The notes beneath the pieces were generated by a model. The model was given only the letters and a program-made list of their open reading frames with translations. It was not told the origin of the DNA and ran no database searches. DNA of 64,000 bases from Torymus aiolomorphi (Eukaryota > Arthropoda > Insecta > Hymenoptera > Torymidae). A program made the translations under genes and the position numbers. The stretch is from contig CM070876.1 of the NCBI GenBank assembly GCA_036365515.1, positions 106,431,310-106,495,309 of the forward strand. The letters run 5' to 3'. Below are positions 11,946-21,974 of the stretch, one piece after another (position 1 is the first letter of the stretch; every line of letters begins with the position of its first letter).

Positions 11946-12619
11946 GTAAGAATGGAAAGTTGGAGAGGGGAATGTGGATGGTGGTGGGGGTAAGAAAAAA
12001 GAAGGGGGTATGGGAGTATATAAGGAGGTGTATCGCGGGTTTCATTTCAGTCCCCGAGGAGGAGCCGGAGCGGGCTCGAAACGTTGGACAATGTGGTGGT
12101 GGTGGGGAGTCAGATCGTCCTTTGCTAACAAAGTTTTTTCCAGGTTTTAATTAAGTTTTTATTTCAGATTCTGCGGGGGTGGTTATAAACAAGGGCAATC
12201 TGACTGCCTTAAATATTAATTATTTGAATTTAATTTGTAAGACTGTAAGACCGATAGAAAAATTCTTATCAGTTGAATTACCTTCTTGCGTAATGTTAAC
12301 TGTACGGGAAACTTTGTATTTGATAAGCTATGTTTTTTAAGCGCTTCCGTTTTCGAAGAATTTGTTAAGTTTTTCTCGCTATTTGATCTCGCGAATAAAT
12401 TTGAAAAAGCTATATTGAGTGATATATTGTTGATAATAATGTAATAATAATATGTATAATCAAAATCGATGTATAAAATTTACATATAAACTATGTGTGT
12501 TCAAATTTATACAATCAAGGTATACAATCAAGTATAAAAAAGTTTGCGCAATTAATGCTAAGCAAATGTGTGTGTATGCATAAAAATTTGCGCAGTTACG
12601 TTTTAATTAAGTGTTTATT

Positions 12620-12904
12620 TTTTTCTATCCGAGGGGATTGAAAATAAGGGGGGGGGGGGAAATAAAAAAATACTTACAGTTTCAAGACGGCGCTGAGTAC
12701 AATGAGTTGTAGCATGCTGCGTAAGGCCTGGCTGCTTGCACCGATCTCCCCTGATTAGAGATAAATTGAAAAATTGTCACGTGCCGCGTCAAAAAAAAAT
12801 TCACTTATTAACGGTCGGAAAACCTCCTCTCTCCCAAAGAAAGTTGTAGAAGTTTTGACCCGTAAGGTCTATTTGGTAAACACCGCACCACCAGTCTGTT
12901 ATGC
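12620..12904. other. Non-coding, with a poly-G run
   Basis: Contains a homopolymeric G tract near 12647-12659 and nothing else recognisable. Confidence 0.4.
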
Positions 12905-13184
12905 ACGTAGGTCCTCTTTATTTCCTTGGAGATTCGAAAGAGAGAGTGAGGGGCTCGAGGTGGCTCGTTCCCTACTGAAGAGGGCGTCCGTTCCGCCGGC
13001 TTTCTCCGTCCAAAAACGTGTGGAGGGAGGTCGGATGTTCCGAGATCAGAAATGCAAAAGCTGCGCTTTTGCTAGTCCCCGGGACACCTCACGACGGCCG
13101 ACGTCGACGGAAGATCGTGTATCCGACGCCGCGCGGATCGAGCACTATACGTGCCGGCAGACTGCAAGTCTGCTTACGTGACAC
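12905..13184. repeat. GC-rich dispersed repeat, copy 2
   Basis: Second copy of the 280-bp block at 5374-5654, same strand, sharing the start ACGTAGGTCCTC, the central GACGGCCGACGTCGACGGAAG and the end TACGTGACAC. Flanks differ between the two copies, so its edges are well defined. Confidence 0.85.
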
Positions 13185-13305
13185 AATATAGTCCAGGTGG
13201 TACAGACTTTTAGGTGGAAAACCTATATACAGGAAATTTTTTTTTAAATCGGTTCATCTCAATTCCTTTATAAGTTAACGTCCTTGTTATCTAAATTCTT
13301 GAAAG

Positions 13306-14850
13306 TGTGATCTCCATTTTTGTTTTGAACAATGTATGAAAAATTTCGTGACTGTTTGGTTTGCCTCTTAGATCTCATCTTTGGATCACTTTAGGGAAAA
13401 AGTAGTCAAGATAATTTTTGTTACTTACTAAATTTCGAACAAAGTTTGCCCTGTCTGAATTCTATAACTACAATAGTCAACTTGCAAATGACCATCAAAG
13501 TTGATAATAGCAGTTTTCGTTACAACAGCGTAAAGTTTATCTTTACGCCCGTACGTGATCGTCGCGCACGAGGGCCGACGAAGCGTGTTGAACATTATTT
13601 TTCGTCATAATAGACGTAAAGTACGCGAATATGTGTACGGATTGCGGGCATAAAGTTGAATTTTTCGCTTAGTAAGCATAAAGTGAATAATTGAAACAAT
13701 TTTTCACTTTACGCTCACTAAGCGTAAAATTCAACTTTGCGCCTACAACCCATAGACATATTCACGTACTTTATGTCTACTATGACGAAATAGTATATTG
13801 TGTACCTAGGACGTAAAGTGGACCTTTTTAAACTAAGTGTGGAGTTTGCAGTACGAGTCGAAGGTGAGTTAGCACGAACCGAAACACGTTTTGCAAACCG
13901 AAGACGAGCCCTACTAGTCCTAGGTGCACGCTAGGTGCATACCATATTTTTTGTGACTCATATATTGATTTTCGTGGGTTTTGAGCCTAAAAGGCGAGGC
14001 TAAATTGATTTTTGTTTTATACGACAACAAAATACTTGTAGGAATAGAGATTTGAGCAGTTTGTTCAATTTTTTTTTTTTTTTTATTATAATTATTTGGC
14101 AATCCAAACAAAAAATCAAAATATTAAATAATTAAAAAAATTGTTAAAAATAATAATGAATCCACCACAAATTCGTGCGAATGTAAAGATGTTCATCTTC
14201 AAATAAAAAATCTATGAAAAACATGCATGTACAAGTTTTATGCAGTTGCTCAGTGGGCGTTAAAGTACCTACATAAAGATGCTTTTGCGCCCGCTGCGCA
14301 AAGAAATATGTATTTTTTCGTCGGTCGAAAAAAGTTACTTTAGAAACTTCTTTTTAGGCCGAAAAACGGCGAAAATCGTGCGTGTGTTACGAAAACGCCT
14401 TTTTTCATTATTAAATAACTTTAAACAAAAAGTCAGAATGATCTGAAATTTGACATAAAAAACTTGTTTAGCTTTATATAAAAATGCATGCTAAATTTCA
14501 AAATGATTCATTTATTATTCGAGTTATTAGGGGGGGAGGGGGGGGGGGGTATTTTTCGTCCTTAATTAGGGAGCACATGTTCTGTATAATTTAAATGAGT
14601 TAAGTGCCGTTTTTTCAGCCGCACCCTCAATTGCATATTTCGCCGTTTCTAAAAAAATAATGTCATACTGTTCGGAATAGTTTAGAAAAATCATAAAACA
14701 CGTCAACTTTAATATCTATTTTGAAAATTTAAAAAGTTTCAATTTTGACCGAAGTTGTAGGGCCATACAGGCGACAATCTATTTTTGATGCGTGTAAAAA
14801 ATCTCAAAACACGTTTAAAAATCAATTTTTTTCAAATCGTCAGTATACTT
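13306..14850 (+). repeat. Dispersed repeat, interrupted by a hairpin-bearing insertion
   Basis: 13306-13532 and about 14385-14850 together match, in inverted orientation, the continuous block 25252-25790. The block between (13533-14385) is missing from the other copy and so is likely an insertion. It contains the 13601-13789 hairpin. No coding potential was recognised. A G-run lies at 14532-14550. Confidence 0.75.
13601..13789. repeat. Hairpin, arms of about 94 bp
   Basis: TTCGTCAT...ATGACGAA ends; the arms contain AGACGTAAAGTACG / CGTACTTTATGTCT and AAAGTTGAATTTT / AAAATTCAACTTT, centre near 13695. The sequence resembles the stretch following the 4796-4900 hairpin, suggesting a related family. 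Confidence 0.8.
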
Positions 14851-15147
14851 TTGGATAGGGCTTGAAAAAAAAATTTTCAATTATTTTTTTAAATAATTGA
14901 AATCCGATTAATCGATTAAAAGATAATGATAAAACATGTTTGCAATGACGTTGTAATTTAAAAAGCGCTTTGACTCCTGTACAAGTGCCTTTTATATACT
15001 ATAGTAATTGGCAATTTAAAATAATCGTCAAATTCGAAAAATCATAGTCGAAAATAAAAGAAAAACAGTGGGTGCTGCAGCGCTGGTTGCCGGCGCCGAT
15101 CGATAATAGCGGCGGGGAGGGGATAGCGACTCTGTGTCTCACGTACT

Positions 15148-15232
15148 CTCTCTTACCCTCTCTCTCTCTCCCTCTCTCTCTCCCTCCCTCTCTCCCTCTC
15201 TCTCTCTCTCTCCCTCTCTCTCTCTCTTCCCT
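15148..15232. repeat. CT/CCCTCT microsatellite
   Basis: Pyrimidine-only tract of CTCTCT and CCCTCT units. The ORFs it creates on both strands are low-complexity artefacts. Confidence 0.95.
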
Positions 15233-15330
15233 CACGGGCGCAGTCTTTCTCTCGCCGCGCGCCGAATCCCCGTAATATTTTCACATTTTCAATTAACTTT
15301 TTTTTCAAGCTATTAGACGAAGAATAGTTA

Positions 15331-16215
15331 TTTTCGATACAAGTGTGCGAAGTGGGTCATTCTCGCATGGATGTAGTTTGTCGCCCGAGCGAAGCGAGGG
15401 TGACAAAAACACCCGTGCAATGATGACCCTTTTCGGTCACGTGTATCGAACTCTATTTTTTTTAACGGAGTTTGTGAAACTAGCCTTGTTGTTTGTTTTG
15501 CGTGCGCGAAGTAGCTGTTTCTCGCACGGCGTGCGCGAAAGTAAATTGATCTGCGCATGCGTGCTTTTCGCGCACGCCGTGTGTAAAACAGCTACTTCGC
15601 GCACGCAAAACAAGCACGAGAAGGCGAGTTTCGCACACTCCGTTAAAAAATAGTTATTTTCGATACAAGTGCGAAAAAGTGATTTTATCCTCGTGGTGGA
15701 TGTTTGCGCCCGAGCGAAGCGAGGGTGAAAAGGCCATACGAGGATAAAATCACTTTCTCACTCGAGTATCGAACACAATTTTTTGACATGACGTGCGGGA
15801 AGCTTAATTTAGGGCATGCTTTTTTATTAGAGCGTGTGCGAAATCGAGCTTTGCGCACGGAGTGTGAAATAGTACATTTCGAGACTAGTGCGAGAATTTG
15901 ATTTTCCCCTCGTGTGACTGTTTGCACCCGAGCGAAGCGAGGGTGAAAAGGTCACACGAGGAGAAAATCAACTTCTCACACAAGTGTCGAACCGTATTTT
16001 TTGACACGACGTGCGAGAAGTGAGATTTTTGCACGCTGCGTTAAACGATGCGTGCAAAAATCTCACTTCTCGCACGTCGTGTCAAAAAATACGGTTCGAC
16101 ACTTGTGTGAGAAGTTGATTTTCTCCTTGTGTGACCTTTTCACCCTCGCTTCGCTCGGGTGCAAACAGTCACACGAGGGGAAAATCAAATTCTCGCACTA
16201 GTATCGAAATGTACT
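15331..16215. repeat. Cluster of hairpin elements with GAGCGAAGCGAG core
   Basis: Three hairpin modules with ends like TTTCGATACAAGTG...GTATCGAA lie at 15331-15450, 15655-15775 and 15871-16035, each with CCCGAGCGAAGCGAGGGTG near the tip. A further inverted repeat without that core lies at 15500-15612. The third module is followed by its own reverse complement (16051-16215), making 165-bp arms around a 15-bp centre. Related single modules lie at 35692-35816 and 40374-40587. Confidence 0.85.
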
Positions 16216-16654
16216 ATTTTTTTAAATTAAATTCTGTGAACGTTATTAGAAAAGTATCATCAATTAAGTCATTCTTTTTTACTTTTTAATATTCAAGTTG
16301 GCGGTTTGCACTTTAATACCCTGTATATGTTAAATAAATTACTAAGAAAACAGAAGAACAATATTATATTGTTATTTTTTCGCACGGTCAGTATATTTAT
16401 TATTATATATACCTAACGGCATTTTTTAGGTACATTTTATGTTTATAGTAGAACTAATTAACTTATTTTTATATTCGTATCACATGTACCTTAGTCAAGG
16501 CGCATTTTAAATTACAACACTCGCAATCGTTGCGAACAGAGTGACCAGGTGGCGATTTTTTGTCTTACTTACTCTCAAAGAACGTGACGTCACTTACATG
16601 TGAGTGAAAAGGATAGAAGGTCTCCACATGGCCACGCTGGTTGCGAACACGTTC
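16216..16654. other. AT-rich, nothing recognised
   Basis: No coding region, TIR or tandem repeat was recognised in this stretch. Confidence 0.4.
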
Positions 16655-17021
16655 TATTTATTTATTTATTTATTTCATACCAGTTAGATTTACAAGGTTG
16701 TAAAACCCTACAAAGAGGTAGACTAAGCTAACCTGTGCGCAGGACTGGAAAAGTACTTAGACTAAAATACAAACTTAAAATTAAACTAAATTATATGTTA
16801 AATAAACTATAAAAATTTTTTTTTATCAACTTTAACAAGCATACATTATTTTTGCTACTTTCGTATGATCAGATGACTGATTTTATCAGATTTTTTAATC
16901 TTAGTTGACTGGTCTTTTTATCTATATCTAAAGTTTTCATATCGTTAGGTAGGTTATTATACGTGATAACAGCCCTAATATAACTGTTTTTATTGCTTAC
17001 TTTTTTTTGTTATTCGGTAAT
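16655..17021 (-). mobile_element. 5'-truncated LINE 3' end
   Basis: Minus-strand copy of the same LINE family. A TATT repeat (the tail, 16655-16675) is followed by 3'-UTR sequence matching 3960-4060 in style, and then by the RT C-terminus, ending in a stop near 16903. It ends abruptly at a hairpin element (17022), so it is 5'-truncated or interrupted there. Confidence 0.75.
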
Positions 17022-17144
17022 AGTATATTACGATACGTGTGACTTAAGTGGCCTATTATTGCATGGCGTGAGTTTAGCGCTGCGCTCGGGCGCTAAACGC
17101 CGTGTAATAATGAGCCACTTAAGTCACGAGTATCGTATACTATT
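17022..17144. repeat. Hairpin element, TACGATAC family, copy 1
   Basis: AGTATATTACGATAC...GTATCGTATACT ends enclose GTGACTTAAGTGG / CCACTTAAGTCAC arms and a GCGCTCGGGCGC tip. Sister copies are at 30574-30702 and, degraded, at 21264-21321. The trailing TATTTTATAGC is shared with the 30.6-kb copy. Confidence 0.8.
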
Positions 17145-17597
17145 TTATAGCTCGTGTGACATAAATCCGCCATATTCTTATTTTATTTATTTGTGCTTAT
17201 TTATAATGATAGTTGGAACTTGGAAGTGGGGTGGGAGAAGTGTGGGGCGGAGGGGGGGGGCGCAGCCCCCCCGCCCTGAAAAAAATTAATAAAACGTTAT
17301 TTAAATAATAGAATACCTGATATAGAATATGGTTATTATTGAATCTAGAATATTGAATATATACATAAAAAAATCATAAAACTAGATTCTTGGCAATTTG
17401 ATTTGTATCTTTAACAATAAGTTGAAGTTTATGAAAGTGAAAGATTTGTATACGTTATATCATTAAAGAGAAAGACTTTTAAAACTAAAATCTATACAGT
17501 TTAGTATTGAATATTTAAAAAGCGCGCGGTCTGCTATCCCATAGCAGATGAAACTAACCTATAATATAAACAAGCCTTATTATCATCATTTTTATTT

Positions 17598-18195
17598 GCC
17601 CGAATCCATCTCAAATCAGACAGCCCGCGTATGCCTATTTCACCTATCATGTTGAAATAAAAATATTTATGTTCTACTCGAAAAAATATTTTACACGTGT
17701 TTTTTTATTTTTTTGTTTCATCAAAATTTCATGCGTTCAGCGATACCGAAAAATTCCGAGAAAATACTTTTTTATTGAGAAAAAAAATTTTCAATGTGAT
17801 TTTCAGACTGCTATTGTTTCAGCAGTTTTTCAAGCTTTTAAACGTGTAACACATAATTTCACTCAGTTTTGAGCCCTCTTTAACGGCCTTAATGTCATTT
17901 TCAAAAAAAAATAAAAAATCCACGAGCTATGCACTTTTTACTGAAAAATTCACTTTTTAGAGAAGTGCCTTTTTCTCGAAAACCCCATGTTTTTTTTGCA
18001 CAATTTTTGTTGTCGTGATAGAGGACGGTAATGCCTAGCTAGACGTATTTGTGAGATTCGGTACTTTTTTCCTGGGATAGCGATCACTAATGAGATAACA
18101 CACAAACAAATTTTTCACGCTTAACGCTTATATATAGTCAATGATATTAGAGTCAATGTAAAGGTATTTATCTTTGTGCGTATGTAATATACATG
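17598..18195. repeat. Left TIR of the ATTT-flanked transposon
   Basis: Reverse complement of 20548-21145; matching runs from CCGAATCCATCTC inwards to a block near AATATACATGTAC. Confidence 0.85.
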
Positions 18196-18376
18196 TACGT
18201 GCGCCTACTTATAGGAGTATATGTACTAGTACATTTGTCCGCTAGATGGATATGGTTTGACTTAACATTTACAAAGAAAAGTTCGGTTTCTGCTATATAT
18301 CACACATCTCGTCTTATTTAAAACCATCATCTTTTGGAAAATTATTACATATTTACACCTTATCAACTCAACTACG

Positions 18377-20527
18377 ATGTCTCAATATTACTCAACAGAG
18401 AGAATCAAATGTGCAGACTTTTTAGACAAACACAAACAAATTATTTACAAATCTAGTTCCGTACGTTTAAAACAACTTGAGAATCTTGCTCATCCATTGA
18501 AGCACCTCTATCCTCATTTACCTTTGACACCTTCTACATATCTGTGTCAACATTGTTACAATCGTGCTTTAGAATTGGTGAGTAGTACTGACAATGAATT
18601 AATAACGGATAATGAAGTTACCGATAACGTAGTTGATAGAGATGAAGATTTTTTACCAAGTACTCCAGAACGCATTGAAGAATTTAATAATGAAATAAGT
18701 ACATCTTTCTTAGGTTCTGTATCGCCTCTTAAAAGAAAAAATCTTATACATGAAAAATCAATTGAAAATTACGTAACAAAGAAGAAAAAAAAAATACTTT
18801 CAACATTGTCTAATACCCTTGATGTGAAGTTGAACAATGTTTATGACGTTTCTATAACAGCAAATGAATCAACTGTATGCCATTGTACAGAATGGATACA
18901 AAATCTTGGTCTAGCCTTGCAAAAGTGTTCTACGGTATCAGAAAAAATAAAAATTCTGACTTTGCTACCTTCATCCTTTACAAAACATGAAATTTTATCT
19001 TTATTTCCAGAAATAACAATGTATATGATCAACAAATCGAGAAATCTTGTTAAAGAAAAAGGAATTTATTCAGAACCAGATGCATATTCAGGCCATCCGA
19101 TTGATGAAAACATGGAAAAAATTGTTATGGAATATTATTTAAATGATGATTTTAATTGTTCAAGACAAAGTCCTAATAAATGTGACGTTGTTACAATTAA
19201 AGTTAACAATAAAAAAGAGAAAAAAGTTAAGCGTTTTCTTACTCGAAGTTTAAAAGAGACGTATAAAGTATTTAAAAATGATTATCCAGAATTGAGAATT
19301 GGAAAATCGAAATTTTATAGTTTGCGACGAAAGTATGTCTTACTTAGCCCCATCAAAGAAGTTTGTCTCTGTATCTATTGCGCAAATTATGATTTATTTC
19401 TTACGAGCTTAATTAATTTTAGAGGGAGTAACGTCACAGAGTTGGATGAAAGTCGGTCACAAATAATAAATGCAACAATGTGTTCTGAGCCATCTGATTT
19501 ATGTTATTTACAAGAATGTAAACTATGTCCAGGGATTAAGGGAATTACGTTTCATGTTTTAAAACTGCAAGATGTAGAAGGCACAGAAGAAATTACATAT
19601 GCTTTGTGGGATAATGGAAACCTGATTAAAAAGACACTATCAATTTCTGCTTTTAAAGATGAACTTTCGGTTTGGACCATGAGGGTTAGTACTCACATGT
19701 ATGTAAAAAATATACAACGCAAAGCTATAAAAACAGAAAGAGAAAGTGCTAAAAAAGACTCACATCATTTAGTTCTTCAAATAGACTTCGCTGAAAACTG
19801 GGCTGTGATTCATAATAAAGCTGTTCAAGGAAATCATTGGGTTAATGATCAAATTTCTATTTTCACAGCAGTCTCTTATCAAGGGGATTCGACACAAAGT
19901 TTCGCAGTTATAAGTGATGACCGAAAACATGATTCAGCGTATGCTTTGCTAGCAGTACAAAAAATTATAAAATTCTTGAAAGAAAATTGTTGTGATTCAA
20001 TTAAAAAAATTACCATCGTATCAGACGGCGCTGCGAGTCACTTTAAAAATCGCTTTCAATTAGATGAACTAAAACGAGCACCGTGTGATATAAAATGGTT
20101 GTTCTCTGCTACTGGGCACGGCAAAGGAGCTGTAGATGGTGTGGGTGGACTTATAAAGCATTATGCTACTTCGCATAATCTTCGAGAGCCCCTTGAAGAA
20201 GCTATTCAAAACGCAAATGATTTTGCAATACATGTTCAAAAATATACTGATGCTACTAAAATAATACATTTACAAGATGCTGAAATAGAACAATTCAGAA
20301 AAGAAAAAAATATTGATTGGCTTACACCTCCAAAGTATCCTGGAATTCAAAAAACTCATATATGGGTTAAAAAAACATGTGACGATAAAATACATTGTTT
20401 GACAGCAAAGACCGCTGATCGTCCGCTTACTGAATTAAGAACAATGAAGCAGAAAAACAAAGGTAGTAAAATAGGTATACAAATGAAAAAAAGGTATAAA
20501 AATAAAAAATCAAAAAGACGCAAATAA
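18377..20527 (+). CDS. DDE/RNase H-fold transposase-like protein, intact 716 residues
   Basis: The ATG at 18377 is the first in frame, and the ORF runs without break to TAA at 20525-20527. Cys motifs at residues 12/57/60 and 330/332/335 suggest zinc binding in the N-terminal and central parts. The likely catalytic core contains LQIDFAENW (Asp470), VSDGAASHFKNR (Asp550) and GHGKGAVDGVGG (Asp587 or a later acidic residue), a D-D-D/E-like arrangement. The C-terminus is strongly basic (KKRYKNKKSKRRK). Its position between long TIRs identifies it as the transposase. Similar unnamed proteins occur in many invertebrates. Exact superfamily not certain. Confidence 0.8.
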   Translation: MSQYYSTERIKCADFLDKHKQIIYKSSSVRLKQLENLAHPLKHLYPHLPLTPSTYLCQHCYNRALELVSSTDNELITDNEVTDNVVDRDEDFLPSTPERIEEFNNEISTSFLGSVSPLKRKNLIHEKSIENYVTKKKKKILSTLSNTLDVKLNNVYDVSITANESTVCHCTEWIQNLGLALQKCSTVSEKIKILTLLPSSFTKHEILSLFPEITMYMINKSRNLVKEKGIYSEPDAYSGHPIDENMEKIVMEYYLNDDFNCSRQSPNKCDVVTIKVNNKKEKKVKRFLTRSLKETYKVFKNDYPELRIGKSKFYSLRRKYVLLSPIKEVCLCIYCANYDLFLTSLINFRGSNVTELDESRSQIINATMCSEPSDLCYLQECKLCPGIKGITFHVLKLQDVEGTEEITYALWDNGNLIKKTLSISAFKDELSVWTMRVSTHMYVKNIQRKAIKTERESAKKDSHHLVLQIDFAENWAVIHNKAVQGNHWVNDQISIFTAVSYQGDSTQSFAVISDDRKHDSAYALLAVQKIIKFLKENCCDSIKKITIVSDGAASHFKNRFQLDELKRAPCDIKWLFSATGHGKGAVDGVGGLIKHYATSHNLREPLEEAIQNANDFAIHVQKYTDATKIIHLQDAEIEQFRKEKNIDWLTPPKYPGIQKTHIWVKKTCDDKIHCLTAKTADRPLTELRTMKQKNKGSKIGIQMKKRYKNKKSKRRK

Positions 20528-20547
20528 CAAATAAATACATAGTTATG

Positions 20548-21145
20548 TGTACCTGTATATTACATACACACAAAGACAAATACCTTTACATTGACTCTAA
20601 TATCATTGACTATATATAAGCATTAGGCGTGAAAAATTTGTTTGTGTGTTATCTCATTAGTGATCGCTATCCCAGGGAAAAAGTACCGAATCTCACAAAT
20701 ACGTCTAGCTAGGCATTACCGTCCTCTATCACGACAACAAAAATTGTGCAAAAAAAACATGGGGTTTTCGAGAAAAAGGCACTTCCTTAAAAAATGAATT
20801 TTTCAGTAAAAAGTGCATAGCTCGTGGATTTTTTATTTTTTTTGAAAATGACATTAAGGCCGTTAAAGAGGGCTCAAAACTGAGTGAAATTGTGTGTTAC
20901 ACGTTTAAAAGCTCGAAAAACTGCTGAAACAATAGCAGTTTGAAAATCACATTGAAAATTTTTTTCTCAATGAAAGAATTTTCTCGGAATTTTTCGGCAT
21001 CGCTGAACGCATGAAATTTTGATGAAACAAAAAAATAAAAAAACACGTGTAAAATATTTTTTCGAGTAGAACATAAATATTTTTATTTCAACATGATAGG
21101 TGAAATAGGCATACGCGGGCTGTCTGATTTGAGATGGATTCGGCC
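20548..21145. repeat. Right TIR of the ATTT-flanked transposon
   Basis: Inverted partner of 17598-18195. The few differences between the arms imply a young insertion. Confidence 0.85.
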
Positions 21146-21263
21146 ATTTATTCTTTGTGGTTTGTCAACTATTAACGAAGTTTTACTTCTTTTCCTGTTC
21201 ATTCTTATATGTAAAATCGTATTTTTTAATAGTTTTGGTAGATAATTGGCGTTAATTACGTGC

Positions 21264-21321
21264 CTGTGACTTAAGTAAATTCATTATTTCACAGTGTAAT
21301 AATGGACTACTTAAGTCACAG
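21264..21321. repeat. Hairpin, degraded TACGATAC family member
   Basis: CTGTGACTTAAG...CTTAAGTCACAG arms around a short loop, followed by GTCACTTAAGTG and AGGTCACACAGTGC. It matches the arms of 17022-17144 but lacks the GATAC ends. Confidence 0.6.
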
Positions 21322-21659
21322 CTAGCCGTCACTTAAGTGCGGATTTAGGTCACACAGTGCTATAAAATTATATTTTTATTCCTAGTAATACTTTTTGACG
21401 TAACATATTGATTTCTAAGAGTTTTATAGTGGTACTTTAAAGATTCATAAGTAAATAACTGATTGATATTCATAGGATAATCTTGTGCCCAAAAAATTTT
21501 TATTTTATTGATGAATTTTAGTATTCTGTTTTGTAAGTCAAAGAAATTGGTCTGTAGTTTACCGGATTATGTTTATCTCCTGATTTAAAAATAGGTACAA
21601 TTTCCGCTTTTTTAAATGCATCGGGCCATATAGCTAGAGCCTCTCGCGTATATAATTAA

Positions 21660-21862
21660 GGTGATGTGATACCCACGCTATTATTCAATTCTCGGTTCCC
21701 GTTTTTCTCCTTCAATTTTAAACTTTTTGAAAAAAACTCTTTGACACGTTTTAAGTTTAATAAAGAACTACAACGTATCAAAGAGTTTTTTTCTTAAAAT
21801 TAAAAATTGAATGAGGAAAACGGGAACCAAATTTTGGGTAATAGTGTCAGTATCGCATCACC
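21660..21862. mobile_element. 203-bp MITE with TTAA target duplication
   Basis: GGTGATGTGATAC...GTATCGCATCACC termini are bounded by TTAA at 21656-21659 and 21863-21866. It interrupts the RT frame of LINE B, since coding sequence resumes on both sides. The arms are long and imperfect and meet near 21760. Confidence 0.85.
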
Positions 21863-21974
21863 TTAATACATAGATTAATTATATGCTCGAGAGGCTCAGC
21901 TATGTATTTACAAATAATTTTTAGTGTTTTGGTATTGATTTTGTCTACACCTCCATTTTTAAGTTTTAAGGAAT

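Larger units (their letters stand above)
10993..12276 (+). mobile_element. 5'-truncated Penelope-like element with inverted terminal repeats
   Basis: Terminal inverted repeats of about 224 bp (10993-11217 and 12054-12276, about 96% identical by eye) flank a short coding region that encodes the end of a Penelope-type RT and a GIY-YIG endonuclease. Penelope-like elements are known for GIY-YIG endonucleases, frequent 5' truncation, LTR-like repeats in either orientation, and hammerhead ribozymes in those repeats. All of these fit. The 13-mer GAATTACCTTCTT occurs at 10946-10958 and 12275-12287 and may reflect target duplication. The host sequence is the gypsy gag remnant. Confidence 0.85.
7383..12440 (-). 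mobile_element. Degenerate Ty3/gypsy retroelement fragment (gag-protease part)
   Basis: Read right to left, the minus strand gives a gag N-terminal region, a gag core, a zinc knuckle, an aspartic protease and then about 1.3 kb of unassigned coding sequence. At least three frameshifts separate the pieces. A Penelope-like element interrupts the 5' part (10993-12276). No RT, RNase H, integrase or LTR was identified, so this is an internal remnant. Its protein sequence is not close to that of the large element at 47-64 kb. Confidence 0.75.
17598..21145 (+). mobile_element. Complete-looking DNA transposon, about 600-bp TIRs, 4-bp ATTT target duplication
   Basis: The ends GCCCGAATCC...GGATTCGGCC are flanked by ATTT on both sides (17594-17597 and 21146-21149). 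The TIRs extend about 598 bp (17598-18195 and 20548-21145) with only scattered differences. The single internal gene is the transposase-like ORF at 18377-20527. Total length 3548 bp. A 4-bp duplication is characteristic of the Sola superfamily among others. That family name is a suggestion only, since no alignment could be run. The right flank is LINE copy B sequence, so it inserted into, or next to, that element. Confidence 0.85.

Noticed and set aside
15345..16201. Several Arg/His/Ser-rich ORFs of 60-100 codons on both strands
   Set aside because: They are translations of hairpin arms. Both arms are open on opposite strands and the copy at 40385-40576 repeats one of them. There is no coding signature beyond the repeat itself.
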